Shown here piece by piece: positions 51,211 to 60,415 of a stretch of 64,000 nt of DNA. Source of the stretch: Bacteroidota bacterium (GTDB lineage: Bacteria > Bacteroidota > Bacteroidia > Chitinophagales > Chitinophagaceae); the NCBI GenBank assembly GCA_018267725.1, contig JAFDXY010000016.1, forward strand, positions 236,657 to 300,656, given 5' to 3'. The position numbers and the translations under genes are program-made. The notes below the pieces were generated by a model. It made no database searches. It was not told the origin of the DNA and saw only the letters and a list, made by a program, of their open reading frames with translations. The stretch's first letter is position 1, and the number at the start of each line of letters is the position of its first letter.

Positions 51211-53616
51211 TCATGAGTTGTTGCGAAAGCTAAAGCTGGTAATCGTTCCCTTATATTTTGGAATTAAAGCAAAATATTTTTTTGACTCTATTTCATTTAA
51301 TTCTTTGCCGTTTACAACAATCGTTTTCCCCTTAATTTGAACGTTACAATTTTCCGTAGTAGCTAATCCGTCATTTATTAATGCACCAACAAAAGAAGTA
51401 TATTCATTTGTAGCTTCTTTAACGTCAGTATCAGCAGACCAATTCATTACTTCAAATTTCTTTTCAACTTTAGTAGTAGCATTATCTTTATGCAACTGAG
51501 CCAAAGTAGGAGCTACCACTAAAGAAACAATACTCATTAATTTAATTAAAATATTCATTGATGGACCAGATGTATCTTTAAAAGGATCTCCAACTGTATC
51601 TCCTGTTACAGATGCTTTATGCGGTTCAGATTTTTTATAATGAACAACGCCATTTATTTCAACACCTTTTTCAAAAGATTTTTTTGCATTATCCCATGCA
51701 CCACCTGCATTGTTTTGAAACATTCCCATTAAAACACCACTAACAGTTGCACCTGCCAAAAAACCACCTAAAGCCTCAGGGCCTAAAATAAAACCAATAA
51801 TTAATGGAGAAATAATTGCAATAGCACCAGGCAACATCATTTTTCTAATAGAAGCATCGGTAGAAATTGCAACGCATTTATCATATTCAGGTTTACCTGT
51901 CCCTTCCATAATTCCGGGAATAGATTTAAACTGGCGACGAACTTCTTCAACCATTGCCATGGCTGCTTGCCCTACGGCACGTATTGCCAATGAAGAAAAT
52001 ATAAATGGAATCATAGCACCAACAAATAAACAAGCTAATACTTTAGCTTTATAAATATCAATACCTGCCATTGTGTAACCATTATTATTAACTACACCTA
52101 CATAAGCTGCAAACAAAGCTAAAGCAGTTAATGCTGCAGAAGCAATAGCAAAGCCTTTACCGGTTGCTGCGGTTGTGTTTCCTACGGCATCTAATACATC
52201 GGTTTTTTCTCTAACTTCTCCTGGCAATTCACTCATTTCTGCAATACCACCTGCGTTATCTGCAATAGGACCAAAAGCATCAATGGCTAATTGCATAGCT
52301 GTTGTAGCCATCATACCTGCGGCAGCAATTGCTACACCATATAAACCTGCACAAGCAAAGCTTCCCCAAATACCTCCTGCCAAAACTATAATTGGTAAAA
52401 GTGTACTTTCCATACCAATAGCTAAACCACCAATTACGTTTGTTGCGTGACCTGTACCTGATTGGCGTATAATAGAAAGTACGGGGCGTTTGCCCATTGC
52501 TGTATAATATTCTGTAATAATACTCATTAATGTTCCTACAACTAAACCTACTGCAATAGCACCTAAAACGCCATTGCTTGTAAATGTTTGTCCACGTAGT
52601 TCCATTGTTTCAGGAAGTATATATTTTACTAAACCAACACAAGCCAAAGCAGTTAAAATAATAGAGCCCCAGTTGCCCATATTTAATGCTTTTTGTACGT
52701 TGTTTGTGTTAATGCCTGCTGCATCGCTTACACGAACAAATAATGTTCCTATAATAGAGAAAATGATACCAATACCAGCAATTAACATAGGTAAAAGAAT
52801 AGGAGCATATCCACCAAAATTATCAATAGATTTTGTTTCTTGTCCCAACACCATTGTTGCCAGCACAGTTGCCACATAACTTCCAAACAAGTCTGCCCCC
52901 ATACCTGCAACATCTCCAACATTATCACCCACATTGTCTGCAATAGTTGCTGGGTTACGAGGGTCGTCTTCAGGAATTCCTGCTTCTACTTTTCCAACTA
53001 AATCGGCACCAACATCGGCAGCTTTAGTATATATACCGCCACCCACACGAGCAAACAATGCAATACTTTCGGCACCTAAAGAAAAGCCAGTTAATACTTC
53101 AATTGTTTTAACCATTTCGGCACTATCAACACTTGCCGGAGCAAAATATGCTTTTAATATTAAGAATAATCCACCTAAACCTAATACAGCTAACCCTGCA
53201 ACACCTAAGCCCATTACAGAACCTCCTGTAAAAGAAACTTTTAATGCTTTTGATAAACTTGTACGGGCTGCATTTGCGGTACGCACATTGGCTTTGGTGG
53301 CTATTTTCATTCCAATTAAACCTGCAACTGCACTGCTTACTGCACCAATTACAAATGCTACAGCAATTGTCCAGTCTGAGTTAGCGTTTCTGCTTGCCAT
53401 AAACCCTAAAAGCAAGGCAACAACAACTACAAAATATCCTAAAATTTTCCATTCGGCTTTTAAAAATGCCATAGCTCCCTCGGCAATGTAGGTGCTAATT
53501 TCTTTCATTCGGTTATTGCCTGCATCTTGCTTGGCAACCCATTTAAATTTAATTAAAGTGTAAAGAAGTCCAATAACTCCCATTGCAGGAACTGCATAAA
53601 AAAGATAATTGTTCAT
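51211..53616 (-). CDS. hppA: Membrane-bound pyrophosphatase, K+-dependent class
   Basis: 801 residues, about sixteen membrane spans. Active-site loops are [29 protein letters not shown] and [24 protein letters not shown] has Ala where K+-independent enzymes have Lys, placing it in the K+-dependent class, which in Bacteroidota can pump Na+, H+ or both. After the last span (about residue 708) there is a soluble tail of some 93 residues not usual for the family. It couples pyrophosphate hydrolysis to ion export at the inner membrane. Confidence 0.95.
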   Translation of the reverse strand: MNNYLFYAVPAMGVIGLLYTLIKFKWVAKQDAGNNRMKEISTYIAEGAMAFLKAEWKILGYFVVVVALLLGFMASRNANSDWTIAVAFVIGAVSSAVAGLIGMKIATKANVRTANAARTSLSKALKVSFTGGSVMGLGVAGLAVLGLGGLFLILKAYFAPASVDSAEMVKTIEVLTGFSLGAESIALFARVGGGIYTKAADVGADLVGKVEAGIPEDDPRNPATIADNVGDNVGDVAGMGADLFGSYVATVLATMVLGQETKSIDNFGGYAPILLPMLIAGIGIIFSIIGTLFVRVSDAAGINTNNVQKALNMGNWGSIILTALACVGLVKYILPETMELRGQTFTSNGVLGAIAVGLVVGTLMSIITEYYTAMGKRPVLSIIRQSGTGHATNVIGGLAIGMESTLLPIIVLAGGIWGSFACAGLYGVAIAAAGMMATTAMQLAIDAFGPIADNAGGIAEMSELPGEVREKTDVLDAVGNTTAATGKGFAIASAALTALALFAAYVGVVNNNGYTMAGIDIYKAKVLACLFVGAMIPFIFSSLAIRAVGQAAMAMVEEVRRQFKSIPGIMEGTGKPEYDKCVAISTDASIRKMMLPGAIAIISPLIIGFILGPEALGGFLAGATVSGVLMGMFQNNAGGAWDNAKKSFEKGVEINGVVHYKKSEPHKASVTGDTVGDPFKDTSGPSMNILIKLMSIVSLVVAPTLAQLHKDNATTKVEKKFEVMNWSADTDVKEATNEYTSFVGALINDGLATTENCNVQIKGKTIVVNGKELNEIESKKYFALIPKYKGTITSFSFRNNS

Positions 53617-53711
53617 AAGCGATTTTTATTTTTTGGTTTTTTATAGGGAAGGCAAAAATAGGGGGAAACACTTCAATTTTTTAACAAAATATACTTGTAT
53701 TTTAATAATCT

Positions 53712-54926
53712 TTATTCAATTAGTTGTGTAGTATCGCTTCGGCCAGTAAATACTGAGCTTATTTGCCCGGCTCTGTATATATTTCCGTTAAGTTTATTGC
53801 CAAGAATAATAACGGTTGCAGTATCATGTACAAGGCGTTTAAAAACAGTATTACTTCCGTGCCATTTACCGTTATGATATACAATGGTTGGTTCGGGTGG
53901 GTTGCTAAACAAATGCCAGCCTAAACCATAGTAGTGACCCACTCTTCTTTCATAAGAATAAGGTTGAATGGCAAGATTGTATGTAAAAACACTTACAAAT
54001 TTATTTTCATATAACGCTTTGTCCCATGCCAATAAATCTCTAACAGTACTATAAACATTTTTATCGCCATATACTGCATCTAATTTATCCATTTGCCAAG
54101 GAGAATTACCTCTGTAAGTTGGAATATAATTGGCAGAATCTTTTATGCTAAAGATAAAAGTATGCGTCATTCCTAAAGGTACAAAAACACTATCACGCAT
54201 ATATTGCGGAAAAGGTTGTTCTACAATACTTTCAACAATTAATGCCAACATAGCAAAATTGGTATTGCAATAATTATATACTCTGTCTGGTAATGCTTGT
54301 ACCGGAGGTTTTTTTGCAACCAAGTATTCATATAATGTTTGGTTGGTAAGCATTTTAGTTATCTCCGACTTCTTTTTTATATACCGTTTTTTTGTTATTA
54401 GTTTGCCTCTTTTGTTTTTTGCCTTATATGTTTCAACAGTTGCATTATCTGTAAAATTTAAATAATTTGGCAAGCCACTTCTATGCGTTAATAAATGTTT
54501 AATAGTTATACCATGATAAGGAAATTGTGGTAAATATTTTTGAATAGAATCGTTCAAATCAAGTCTGCCTTGTTCCATTAATTTCAAAATAGTCATTCCC
54601 GTAAATGTTTTTGAAATAGAAGCCAAATGAAAAGGTGTTTCTGCAGTAATAGCTTCTTTTGTTTTTAAGTTTATATAGCCATGATAATCTTCAAAAACAA
54701 TTTCTCCGTTTTTTGCTAAAAGAATAGCACCGTTAAAACCTTTTTGCAATAACATTTTATTATACAAAGGCTGAATGGCATTACTATAATTTTCTTTTTC
54801 GGTTTCAGTTAATGTTCTGAATTGAAAACCTTTTTTTAAATTAGCTACAACAGCAGGTTTATTTTGTTGTGAATTGCATGAACAAAATGTAAACACTAAT
54901 AAAATGAATAATAAAAATCTTTGCAT
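53712..54926 (-). CDS. Serine hydrolase of the beta-lactamase/PBP fold, lipoprotein
   Basis: 404 residues with a lipobox (F-C-S-C). The S-x-x-K motif is S103-I-S-K106 in H-L-A-S-I-S-K-T-F-T-G, the Y-x-N motif is Y-C-N near 217, and a K/H-x-G-like segment Y-H-N-G-K-W-H-G is near 372. The class-C beta-lactamase-like fold includes esterases and D-Ala peptidases acting in the periplasm or at the outer membrane. True beta-lactam hydrolysis is not implied. It is monocistronic, following hppA on the same strand after a 95-base gap. Confidence 0.88.
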   Translation of the reverse strand: MQRFLLFILLVFTFCSCNSQQNKPAVVANLKKGFQFRTLTETEKENYSNAIQPLYNKMLLQKGFNGAILLAKNGEIVFEDYHGYINLKTKEAITAETPFHLASISKTFTGMTILKLMEQGRLDLNDSIQKYLPQFPYHGITIKHLLTHRSGLPNYLNFTDNATVETYKAKNKRGKLITKKRYIKKKSEITKMLTNQTLYEYLVAKKPPVQALPDRVYNYCNTNFAMLALIVESIVEQPFPQYMRDSVFVPLGMTHTFIFSIKDSANYIPTYRGNSPWQMDKLDAVYGDKNVYSTVRDLLAWDKALYENKFVSVFTYNLAIQPYSYERRVGHYYGLGWHLFSNPPEPTIVYHNGKWHGSNTVFKRLVHDTATVIILGNKLNGNIYRAGQISSVFTGRSDTTQLIE

Positions 54927-55053
54927 TAAATAAATAATCTATTAGGGGTTGGAAAGTTGCAAATATAAAAGCATATTCTATTTTATGTATGCTCTGTTAA
55001 TTAGCAAAAATTAGTTTGTGGATAATAAAACAAATAACAAGTATTTTCGTAGC

Positions 55054-56286
55054 ATGAGCAATATAACAAGCTATCCCAAAGAAAAAATAAACATTCTTTT
55101 TTTAGAAAACATAAGTGATAAGGCTACGCTACAGTTTAAGCAGAACGGATATATTAATATAAAAAAAGTAAGTGCAGCATTAAGCGAACAAGATTTAATT
55201 GCAGCTATTAAAGATGTTCATATTATTGGTATTCGTTCAAAAACAAAAATTACTTCAAAAGTTTTAGCAGCCGCAGAAAAATTGCAAGCCATAGGTTGTT
55301 TTTGTATTGGTGTTAATCAAGTTAATATAGAAGCAGCTACCAAAAAAGGAGTTGCTGTTTTTAATGCACCTTATAGTAATACAAGAAGTGTAGCAGAATT
55401 GGTAATTGGGTTAGCTATTATGTTGATACGAAGAATACCCGATAAAAATTTAGCAGCACACAAAGGCATTTGGTTAAAAGAAGCAAAAGGAAGTTTTGAA
55501 TTACGCGGAAAAACTTTAGGAATAATTGGTTATGGCAATATTGGCTCTCAGGTAAGTGTGTTGGCAGAAAATTTAGGTATGAAGGTTTTGTTTTATGATA
55601 CTGAAACAAAGCTTCCGTTAGGTAATGCTACAGCTGCAAAAAGCTTAAAAGAAGTAGTAAACAAAGCTGATATTATAACATTGCATGTACCCGAAACGGA
55701 ACAAACTAAAAATTTAATTAATAAAAATATAATTAAAAATTTTAAAGCAAAAAGTATTTTAATAAATTATGCAAGAGGCGAGGTGGTTGATTTAGATGCT
55801 TTAGCAAAAGCCTTGCAAACAGGGCATTTAAGCGGTGCGGCGGTAGATGTATTTCCGTATGAACCTGAAAAAAATGGAGATAGTTTTATAACTCCGCTAC
55901 AAGGATTAAGCAATGTAATTCTTACACCGCATATTGGTGGCAGTACCGAAGAAGCTCAAGAAAATATTGGAGAAGATGTAAGTATTAAATTATTTAATTA
56001 TTTGGAAAGAGGTATTACCAACGGCTCGCATACGGTGCCTGCAATAAGTTTACCGCCTGTAGAGGGCACACACCGTATTTTACATATTCATAAAAATGTT
56101 CCGGGGGTGTTAAGTGCTATTAATACTTCTTTATCTTCCCACAACATAAACATTGTTGGACAGTATTTAAAAACTAACGATATGATTGGTTATGCTGTGT
56201 TGGATATTGATAAAAAATTGTCTAAACATGCGGTTGAGTTATTAAAAAAAATAAAAGAAACTATTAAAGTAAGAATTTTGTATTAA
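55054..56286 (+). CDS. serA: D-3-phosphoglycerate dehydrogenase
   Basis: 410 residues from the ATG at 55054; the GTG at 55018 would prepend twelve polar residues. The enzyme oxidises 3-phosphoglycerate to 3-phosphohydroxypyruvate, the first step of serine synthesis, in the cytoplasm. The Rossmann motif is G-I-I-G-Y-G-N-I-G, and the catalytic Arg, Glu and His occur in Y-A-R-G-E-V-V-D, a nearby acidic segment, and T-P-H-I-G-G-S-T-E-E-A-Q. A C-terminal ACT domain (about 335-410) suggests serine feedback. It is divergent from the serine hydrolase gene. Confidence 0.93.
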   Translation: MSNITSYPKEKINILFLENISDKATLQFKQNGYINIKKVSAALSEQDLIAAIKDVHIIGIRSKTKITSKVLAAAEKLQAIGCFCIGVNQVNIEAATKKGVAVFNAPYSNTRSVAELVIGLAIMLIRRIPDKNLAAHKGIWLKEAKGSFELRGKTLGIIGYGNIGSQVSVLAENLGMKVLFYDTETKLPLGNATAAKSLKEVVNKADIITLHVPETEQTKNLINKNIIKNFKAKSILINYARGEVVDLDALAKALQTGHLSGAAVDVFPYEPEKNGDSFITPLQGLSNVILTPHIGGSTEEAQENIGEDVSIKLFNYLERGITNGSHTVPAISLPPVEGTHRILHIHKNVPGVLSAINTSLSSHNINIVGQYLKTNDMIGYAVLDIDKKLSKHAVELLKKIKETIKVRILY

Positions 56287-56299
56287 ATAAAATTCTACT

Positions 56300-57472
56300 A
56301 TGAGAGTGTTTACATTTTTAACTTTATTATTTTGTTGCTTTTGTTCATCTGCACAAAACATAACTATTCAAGGAACGGTTGTAGATGCCGCTACTGCAAC
56401 ACCTGTTAGTAATGCATTGGTATTTATTAACCAATCAACACACGGAAAAATTACTGATAGCATAGGAACATTTTTGCTGACAGATGTAAATGAAACCCAC
56501 TTTGAAATAGTAGTGTATGCCAAGCAATATGAACCAATTATTTATCGCTTCACCAAAAATCAAATAAATAAAAAAATAAAATTTGAACTAACTAAACAAC
56601 AAGTTGTAAAGCAACCTAAAACAGATTCATTGTTAGCCAATAACATATTAAAATGGCAACAAATATTTCTTCAAGAATTTTTAGGTACGAGTACTAATGC
56701 AGACGATTGTTATGTGGCAAATTTATCGGCCTTAATTTTTACGGTTGATACTGCCACACATTTTATAAATGTTACTGCAACCGAACCGTTACAAATATTT
56801 AATGAAAGTTTAGGTTATTATATTACTTGTTATTTGCATGAATGTACATTAACCGAAAAACAAGAACTTAACAGTGTTGAATATTACACATGGTATAAAC
56901 CATCTACAACCAAAAGAGAAGAATTAATTACTAAATGGAAAACAAGAAGGCACGATGCTTATGATGCTTCTGTTATGCAATTTATGCGGGCATTTTATAA
57001 AGGAACAATTAATACTAACGGATATAGTATTAAAAAAATTACACGTTATTATGAAGACGACTCTCCAAACTTATTTGATAATGCAAAAAAAATGAGTAGA
57101 GCTTCTGCCGTGCAAACAGAAGCAATTGCAACAACTAATAATGAATACAAATACAGAAAATTTATTGAAGTAATTGATAAAGAAGAATTACCCATTGAAA
57201 AAATAACACGTATAGATACACTTAACAATGCAAAAATATTTGTAGGCGGAAATAGATACCAAATATTATACAAAAGCAAAATTTCAAGATTGTTTTATAA
57301 CAATGGCACAAACGAAATGCTAACTATTACATCAAACTTAAACTTGACAGATAATTTATTGATTTTCTCTTCAGGAAGATTTTTTGATGATACTCAATTA
57401 AACATACAAGGTTATTGGCATTTATTGCGGTTGGCAGATATTTTACCTTTTGATTATGTTGAAGAAAAATAG
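56300..57472 (+). CDS. Carboxypeptidase-like regulatory domain protein, unknown function
   Basis: 390 residues with a signal peptide (cut near C-S-S-A-Q). The N-terminal 20-105 region is a CarboxypepD_reg-like beta-sandwich (I-Q-G-T-V-V-D-A-A-T-A-T-P-V-S-N-A-L-V-F). The rest has no recognised enzyme motif but has the Tyr/Asn-rich, beta-sheet character common in Bacteroidota envelope proteins. It starts 13 bases after serA and is probably co-transcribed, but a functional link is unlikely. Confidence 0.75.
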   Translation: MRVFTFLTLLFCCFCSSAQNITIQGTVVDAATATPVSNALVFINQSTHGKITDSIGTFLLTDVNETHFEIVVYAKQYEPIIYRFTKNQINKKIKFELTKQQVVKQPKTDSLLANNILKWQQIFLQEFLGTSTNADDCYVANLSALIFTVDTATHFINVTATEPLQIFNESLGYYITCYLHECTLTEKQELNSVEYYTWYKPSTTKREELITKWKTRRHDAYDASVMQFMRAFYKGTINTNGYSIKKITRYYEDDSPNLFDNAKKMSRASAVQTEAIATTNNEYKYRKFIEVIDKEELPIEKITRIDTLNNAKIFVGGNRYQILYKSKISRLFYNNGTNEMLTITSNLNLTDNLLIFSSGRFFDDTQLNIQGYWHLLRLADILPFDYVEEK

Positions 57473-57492
57473 TATATAATATTAGTTTCATT

Positions 57493-57532
57493 ATTTCTCT
57501 ACATTATTTATAACGAAGAGAGAAATCTATTT
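57493..57532 (+). terminator. Possible terminator between convergent genes
   Basis: ATTTCTCT (57493-57500) pairs with AGAGAAAT (57519-57526), with a long AT-rich loop and a T-rich end. It could serve the upstream plus-strand gene. The loop is longer than usual. Confidence 0.35.
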
Positions 57533-57596
57533 TAAAAATTAGACACTTCACCTTCACACAAAACATAACAAATAACAGCTTAATATTCAGGCTTTA

Positions 57597-58358
57597 TTAC
57601 TCTAAAAAGAATACAATTGTACTTACCACTCTAGCTTTTTGTATGTACGGTTCTTTGGGTGCATCGCTGTCTGCTCCTCCTGTATCTTCATCATAATGAT
57701 ATTTTCCTGCAATGCTAATTTGACCTTGCGAAGCAGTTTTAATTTTTCCTAATGTAGCTTTTGAATCATTCGCAAACTGTTCTCCGGCAACTCTTGCATT
57801 TTTGGTACTTTCAGCAATTAGTTTAGGTTTAATTGAATTTAATTCGGGAAAAGAATAATTTGTAGTAGCAGTAGAAGTTAAATCTTTATTAACTAAATCT
57901 AACTTAATTTGTGCAGCTTTATCTTCAGTGCCTTGTATATCTTTTGATTGTATTGTTAAACTCTGTGTAGTACTATACCTATCAACTTTTGCTTTTACTT
58001 GCTGCCCATTTTGCCATTGAATTTCGTAATACTTTTGTTTGTCATCAAAATTAATATTACCTATTTGAATGTCTGTTTTATTATATCCTTTATTTATTAA
58101 ATAGGTAAGTACTAATTCTTTTTTTGCTTCAGATTGTTTAATAATATCTTGCAAATTGTCTCCTGAAAAAGAGAAACTTAAGGTGATAGAAGCAGAAATT
58201 GCTGTTATTTTCATTTCGGCAAGACCTTTAACAGTTACAATTCTATCCTTGTCGCTAAATGTTTTTAACCCTTTATAAATAAACACACCTAATAGTGTTA
58301 AACCCAATAATAGTGAAATGCTTAAGAGGAATGATTTTCCTGAAGTTTTAGTTTCCAT
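57597..58358 (-). CDS. SIMPL (DUF541) domain protein
   Basis: 253 residues with a hydrophobic N-terminal segment (about 11-30) that may be an anchor. The body has the SIMPL order: V-T-V-K-G-L-A-E-M-K-I near 42, an oxidative-stress-type repeat of beta-alpha units, I-Q-S-K-D-I-Q-G and the A-R-V-A-G-E-Q-F-A segment near 190. SIMPL proteins are periplasmic or membrane-tethered and often linked to stress resistance. Function in this branch is unknown. Confidence 0.82.
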   Translation of the reverse strand: METKTSGKSFLLSISLLLGLTLLGVFIYKGLKTFSDKDRIVTVKGLAEMKITAISASITLSFSFSGDNLQDIIKQSEAKKELVLTYLINKGYNKTDIQIGNINFDDKQKYYEIQWQNGQQVKAKVDRYSTTQSLTIQSKDIQGTEDKAAQIKLDLVNKDLTSTATTNYSFPELNSIKPKLIAESTKNARVAGEQFANDSKATLGKIKTASQGQISIAGKYHYDEDTGGADSDAPKEPYIQKARVVSTIVFFLE

Positions 58359-58510
58359 TTTTTTGAGGTATAAGTTTTTAGAATAATTTGTTTCAACTTA
58401 AAAAAGCTTTCTTGTTTTGCCTAAGCTAATTTAAATAAATTTTACAGTAATAATAAGAGAAAAAATAAATAAATTTTTTTACTGCTAAAACGGCATCTAA
58501 AAAATGAATA

Positions 58511-59017
58511 CTATGCTTCTTGATGATGAGTGTTGGTTGTTTCTTTCTTTATTCCTGTTTTAGTTCTAAAATGAAAAACAAACGTAATAGCTAAACCTAA
58601 AACACAACCTGCTAGTACGGCTATAATTCTTTCTAATGCTGTATCCCACAAATGTTTTCCTTCTTCATGTAAAAGAATAATTATGGTTGCAGCTAAAGCA
58701 GAACGTATGCCTGCATCTAACTTAAATAAATAACATAATGCAACAGTAATACACAATGCTAAAGTTATTAACCACATATTGGGCTGCACTATTAATAAAC
58801 TCAATACACCAACTGTTGCACCAATAATATTTGCTTTAATTCTTGTTAAAGCCAATTGCATAGAATCTTTACCATCTGCCGAAAGCACCAGCATAACAGA
58901 AATTAAACTCCATGCTATATCATGATAATTAAATAAAGCAGCTAATATAAAAACAGCCAAACTACCTGTGGCACATTTGGCTGCATAAACTAAAAGACTG
59001 TTTACTCTTTCATTCAT
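58511..59017 (-). CDS. FUSC/ArAE-family membrane protein
   Basis: 168 residues with about five membrane spans arranged as in the first half of aromatic-acid exporter (FUSC, DUF939) proteins. The conserved R-I-x-A-N-I-I-G-A-T-V-G-V segment is near 60 and the second R-I-I-A-V-L-A-G-C-V-L-G-L near 130. It is likely an inner-membrane channel or efflux component. Short members like this may form oligomers. The M20 amidohydrolase gene lies 26 bases upstream on the same strand, so the two genes may be co-transcribed. Confidence 0.8.
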   Translation of the reverse strand: MNERVNSLLVYAAKCATGSLAVFILAALFNYHDIAWSLISVMLVLSADGKDSMQLALTRIKANIIGATVGVLSLLIVQPNMWLITLALCITVALCYLFKLDAGIRSALAATIIILLHEEGKHLWDTALERIIAVLAGCVLGLAITFVFHFRTKTGIKKETTNTHHQEA

Positions 59018-59043
59018 TGTTTATTTACTTAATAAATGCAAAT

Positions 59044-60279
59044 TTACTGTTTCAAAATTTCTGTTACTGTCCCTAATAAAACATTTGTACCTAAAGCTAA
59101 ATCCTGGTAAGATGAATATTCTAAAGGGTTGTGACTAATTCCATCTTTACTTCTTATAAATATCATTCCATAATCTGTGGCGTAAGAAAGTGGTAATGAA
59201 TCATGAAAAGGACCGCTCATTAATTCAGGTGCATCTAAATTTAATTGTTTGCATTGTGCATGAATAATTTGTTTAATCCAATCTGCACAATAGCGAGGTT
59301 CACTATTAGTATCTTCTGTTAAAGAATAAGTTAAGCCGTGTTTTTTTGTAATGAGTTCAATTTTTTCTTTTAATTGTTTTTCATATTGATGTCTTCTTTC
59401 TAAATCAATATCACGCAAATCAATAGTAAGTGTAACTTCTTCGGGAATAATATTTCTGCTTGCAGGAAAAACATTTAAAGTGCCTACAGTACCTACTGTT
59501 GGTGCACCCGGAATTTGTATAGCAATTTCATTTAATGCAATAATAATTTCTGCTGCACCAACTAAAGCATCTTTTCTTAAAGCCATTGGTACAGAGCCTG
59601 CATGACCCGCCATTCCTTTTAATTTTAGTGTTGCCCATAATGGTCCTGAAATGCCCGATACTACACCAATTGGTTTGTTGGCAATATCTAATACGGGACC
59701 TTGTTCAATATGCAATTCTAAAAAACAATAAATGCTGTTAGGTTGGTATTCATCTTGTTTAAACTTTGTTATATCGCATCCAAAACTTTTTAATGCTTGT
59801 TCTCTTGTTATGCCATCTTTATCTTTTCGTTGTAATTCGCCTTCTTCTAATTTTCCTAAAATACCACGGCTACCAAATAAACCTTTATTAAAACGCCAAC
59901 CTTCTTCATCTGCAAAAGAAATTACTTCAATGCTTCTTTCAGGTGTAATATTATTATCGTGTAAAGTTTTTACAACTTCAACTGCACATAAAACACCTGC
60001 AACGCCATCAAATCTTCCGCCATAAGGTTGAGAGTCTAAATGAGAACCCATCATTAATACAGGTAATGCATTATTTTTCCCTTCTAATCTTCCAATTAAA
60101 TTACCAAAATTATCTATATGAGTTTTCATACCTGCATCTTGCATCCATTGAGCAGTTAATTCAAATGCTTTTTTTTCATCTGCAGAATGTGCAGGTCTGT
60201 TAGTGCCTGTTTCGCCAATTTTTCCAATTAAACTCATAGCTTCAAAATGTTGTTGTAGGCGAGTTTTATTTATTTCCAT
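59044..60279 (-). CDS. M20-family Zn-dependent amidohydrolase (allantoate amidohydrolase / N-carbamoyl-amino-acid hydrolase type)
   Basis: 411 residues, cytoplasmic. Metal ligands fit the HyuC/AllC branch: M-G-S-H-L-D-S (His), G-R-F-D-G-V-A-G-V (Asp), F-A-D-E-E-G-W-R-F (Glu pair) and E-L-H-I-E-Q-G-P-V-L (His). The dimerisation-domain segment G-x-A-G-H-A-G-S-V-P and the late P-F-H-D-S-L are also present. It hydrolyses a ureido or carbamoyl C-N bond, with release of ammonia and CO2 in this branch. The substrate (allantoate, N-carbamoyl amino acid or ureidoglycine) cannot be chosen from sequence. Confidence 0.87.
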   Translation of the reverse strand: MEINKTRLQQHFEAMSLIGKIGETGTNRPAHSADEKKAFELTAQWMQDAGMKTHIDNFGNLIGRLEGKNNALPVLMMGSHLDSQPYGGRFDGVAGVLCAVEVVKTLHDNNITPERSIEVISFADEEGWRFNKGLFGSRGILGKLEEGELQRKDKDGITREQALKSFGCDITKFKQDEYQPNSIYCFLELHIEQGPVLDIANKPIGVVSGISGPLWATLKLKGMAGHAGSVPMALRKDALVGAAEIIIALNEIAIQIPGAPTVGTVGTLNVFPASRNIIPEEVTLTIDLRDIDLERRHQYEKQLKEKIELITKKHGLTYSLTEDTNSEPRYCADWIKQIIHAQCKQLNLDAPELMSGPFHDSLPLSYATDYGMIFIRSKDGISHNPLEYSSYQDLALGTNVLLGTVTEILKQ

Positions 60280-60415
60280 GTTTAAAAATTTTAATGAAAT
60301 GAATTTTAATTTACTATGCTTGCTTAAGTTACATTCAATAAAATAACTTTCACCGAAATGTATTAGCTAAAATAAGCACAAACCTTATCTTCGAAAATAT
60401 TAAAAACTATGTTTA

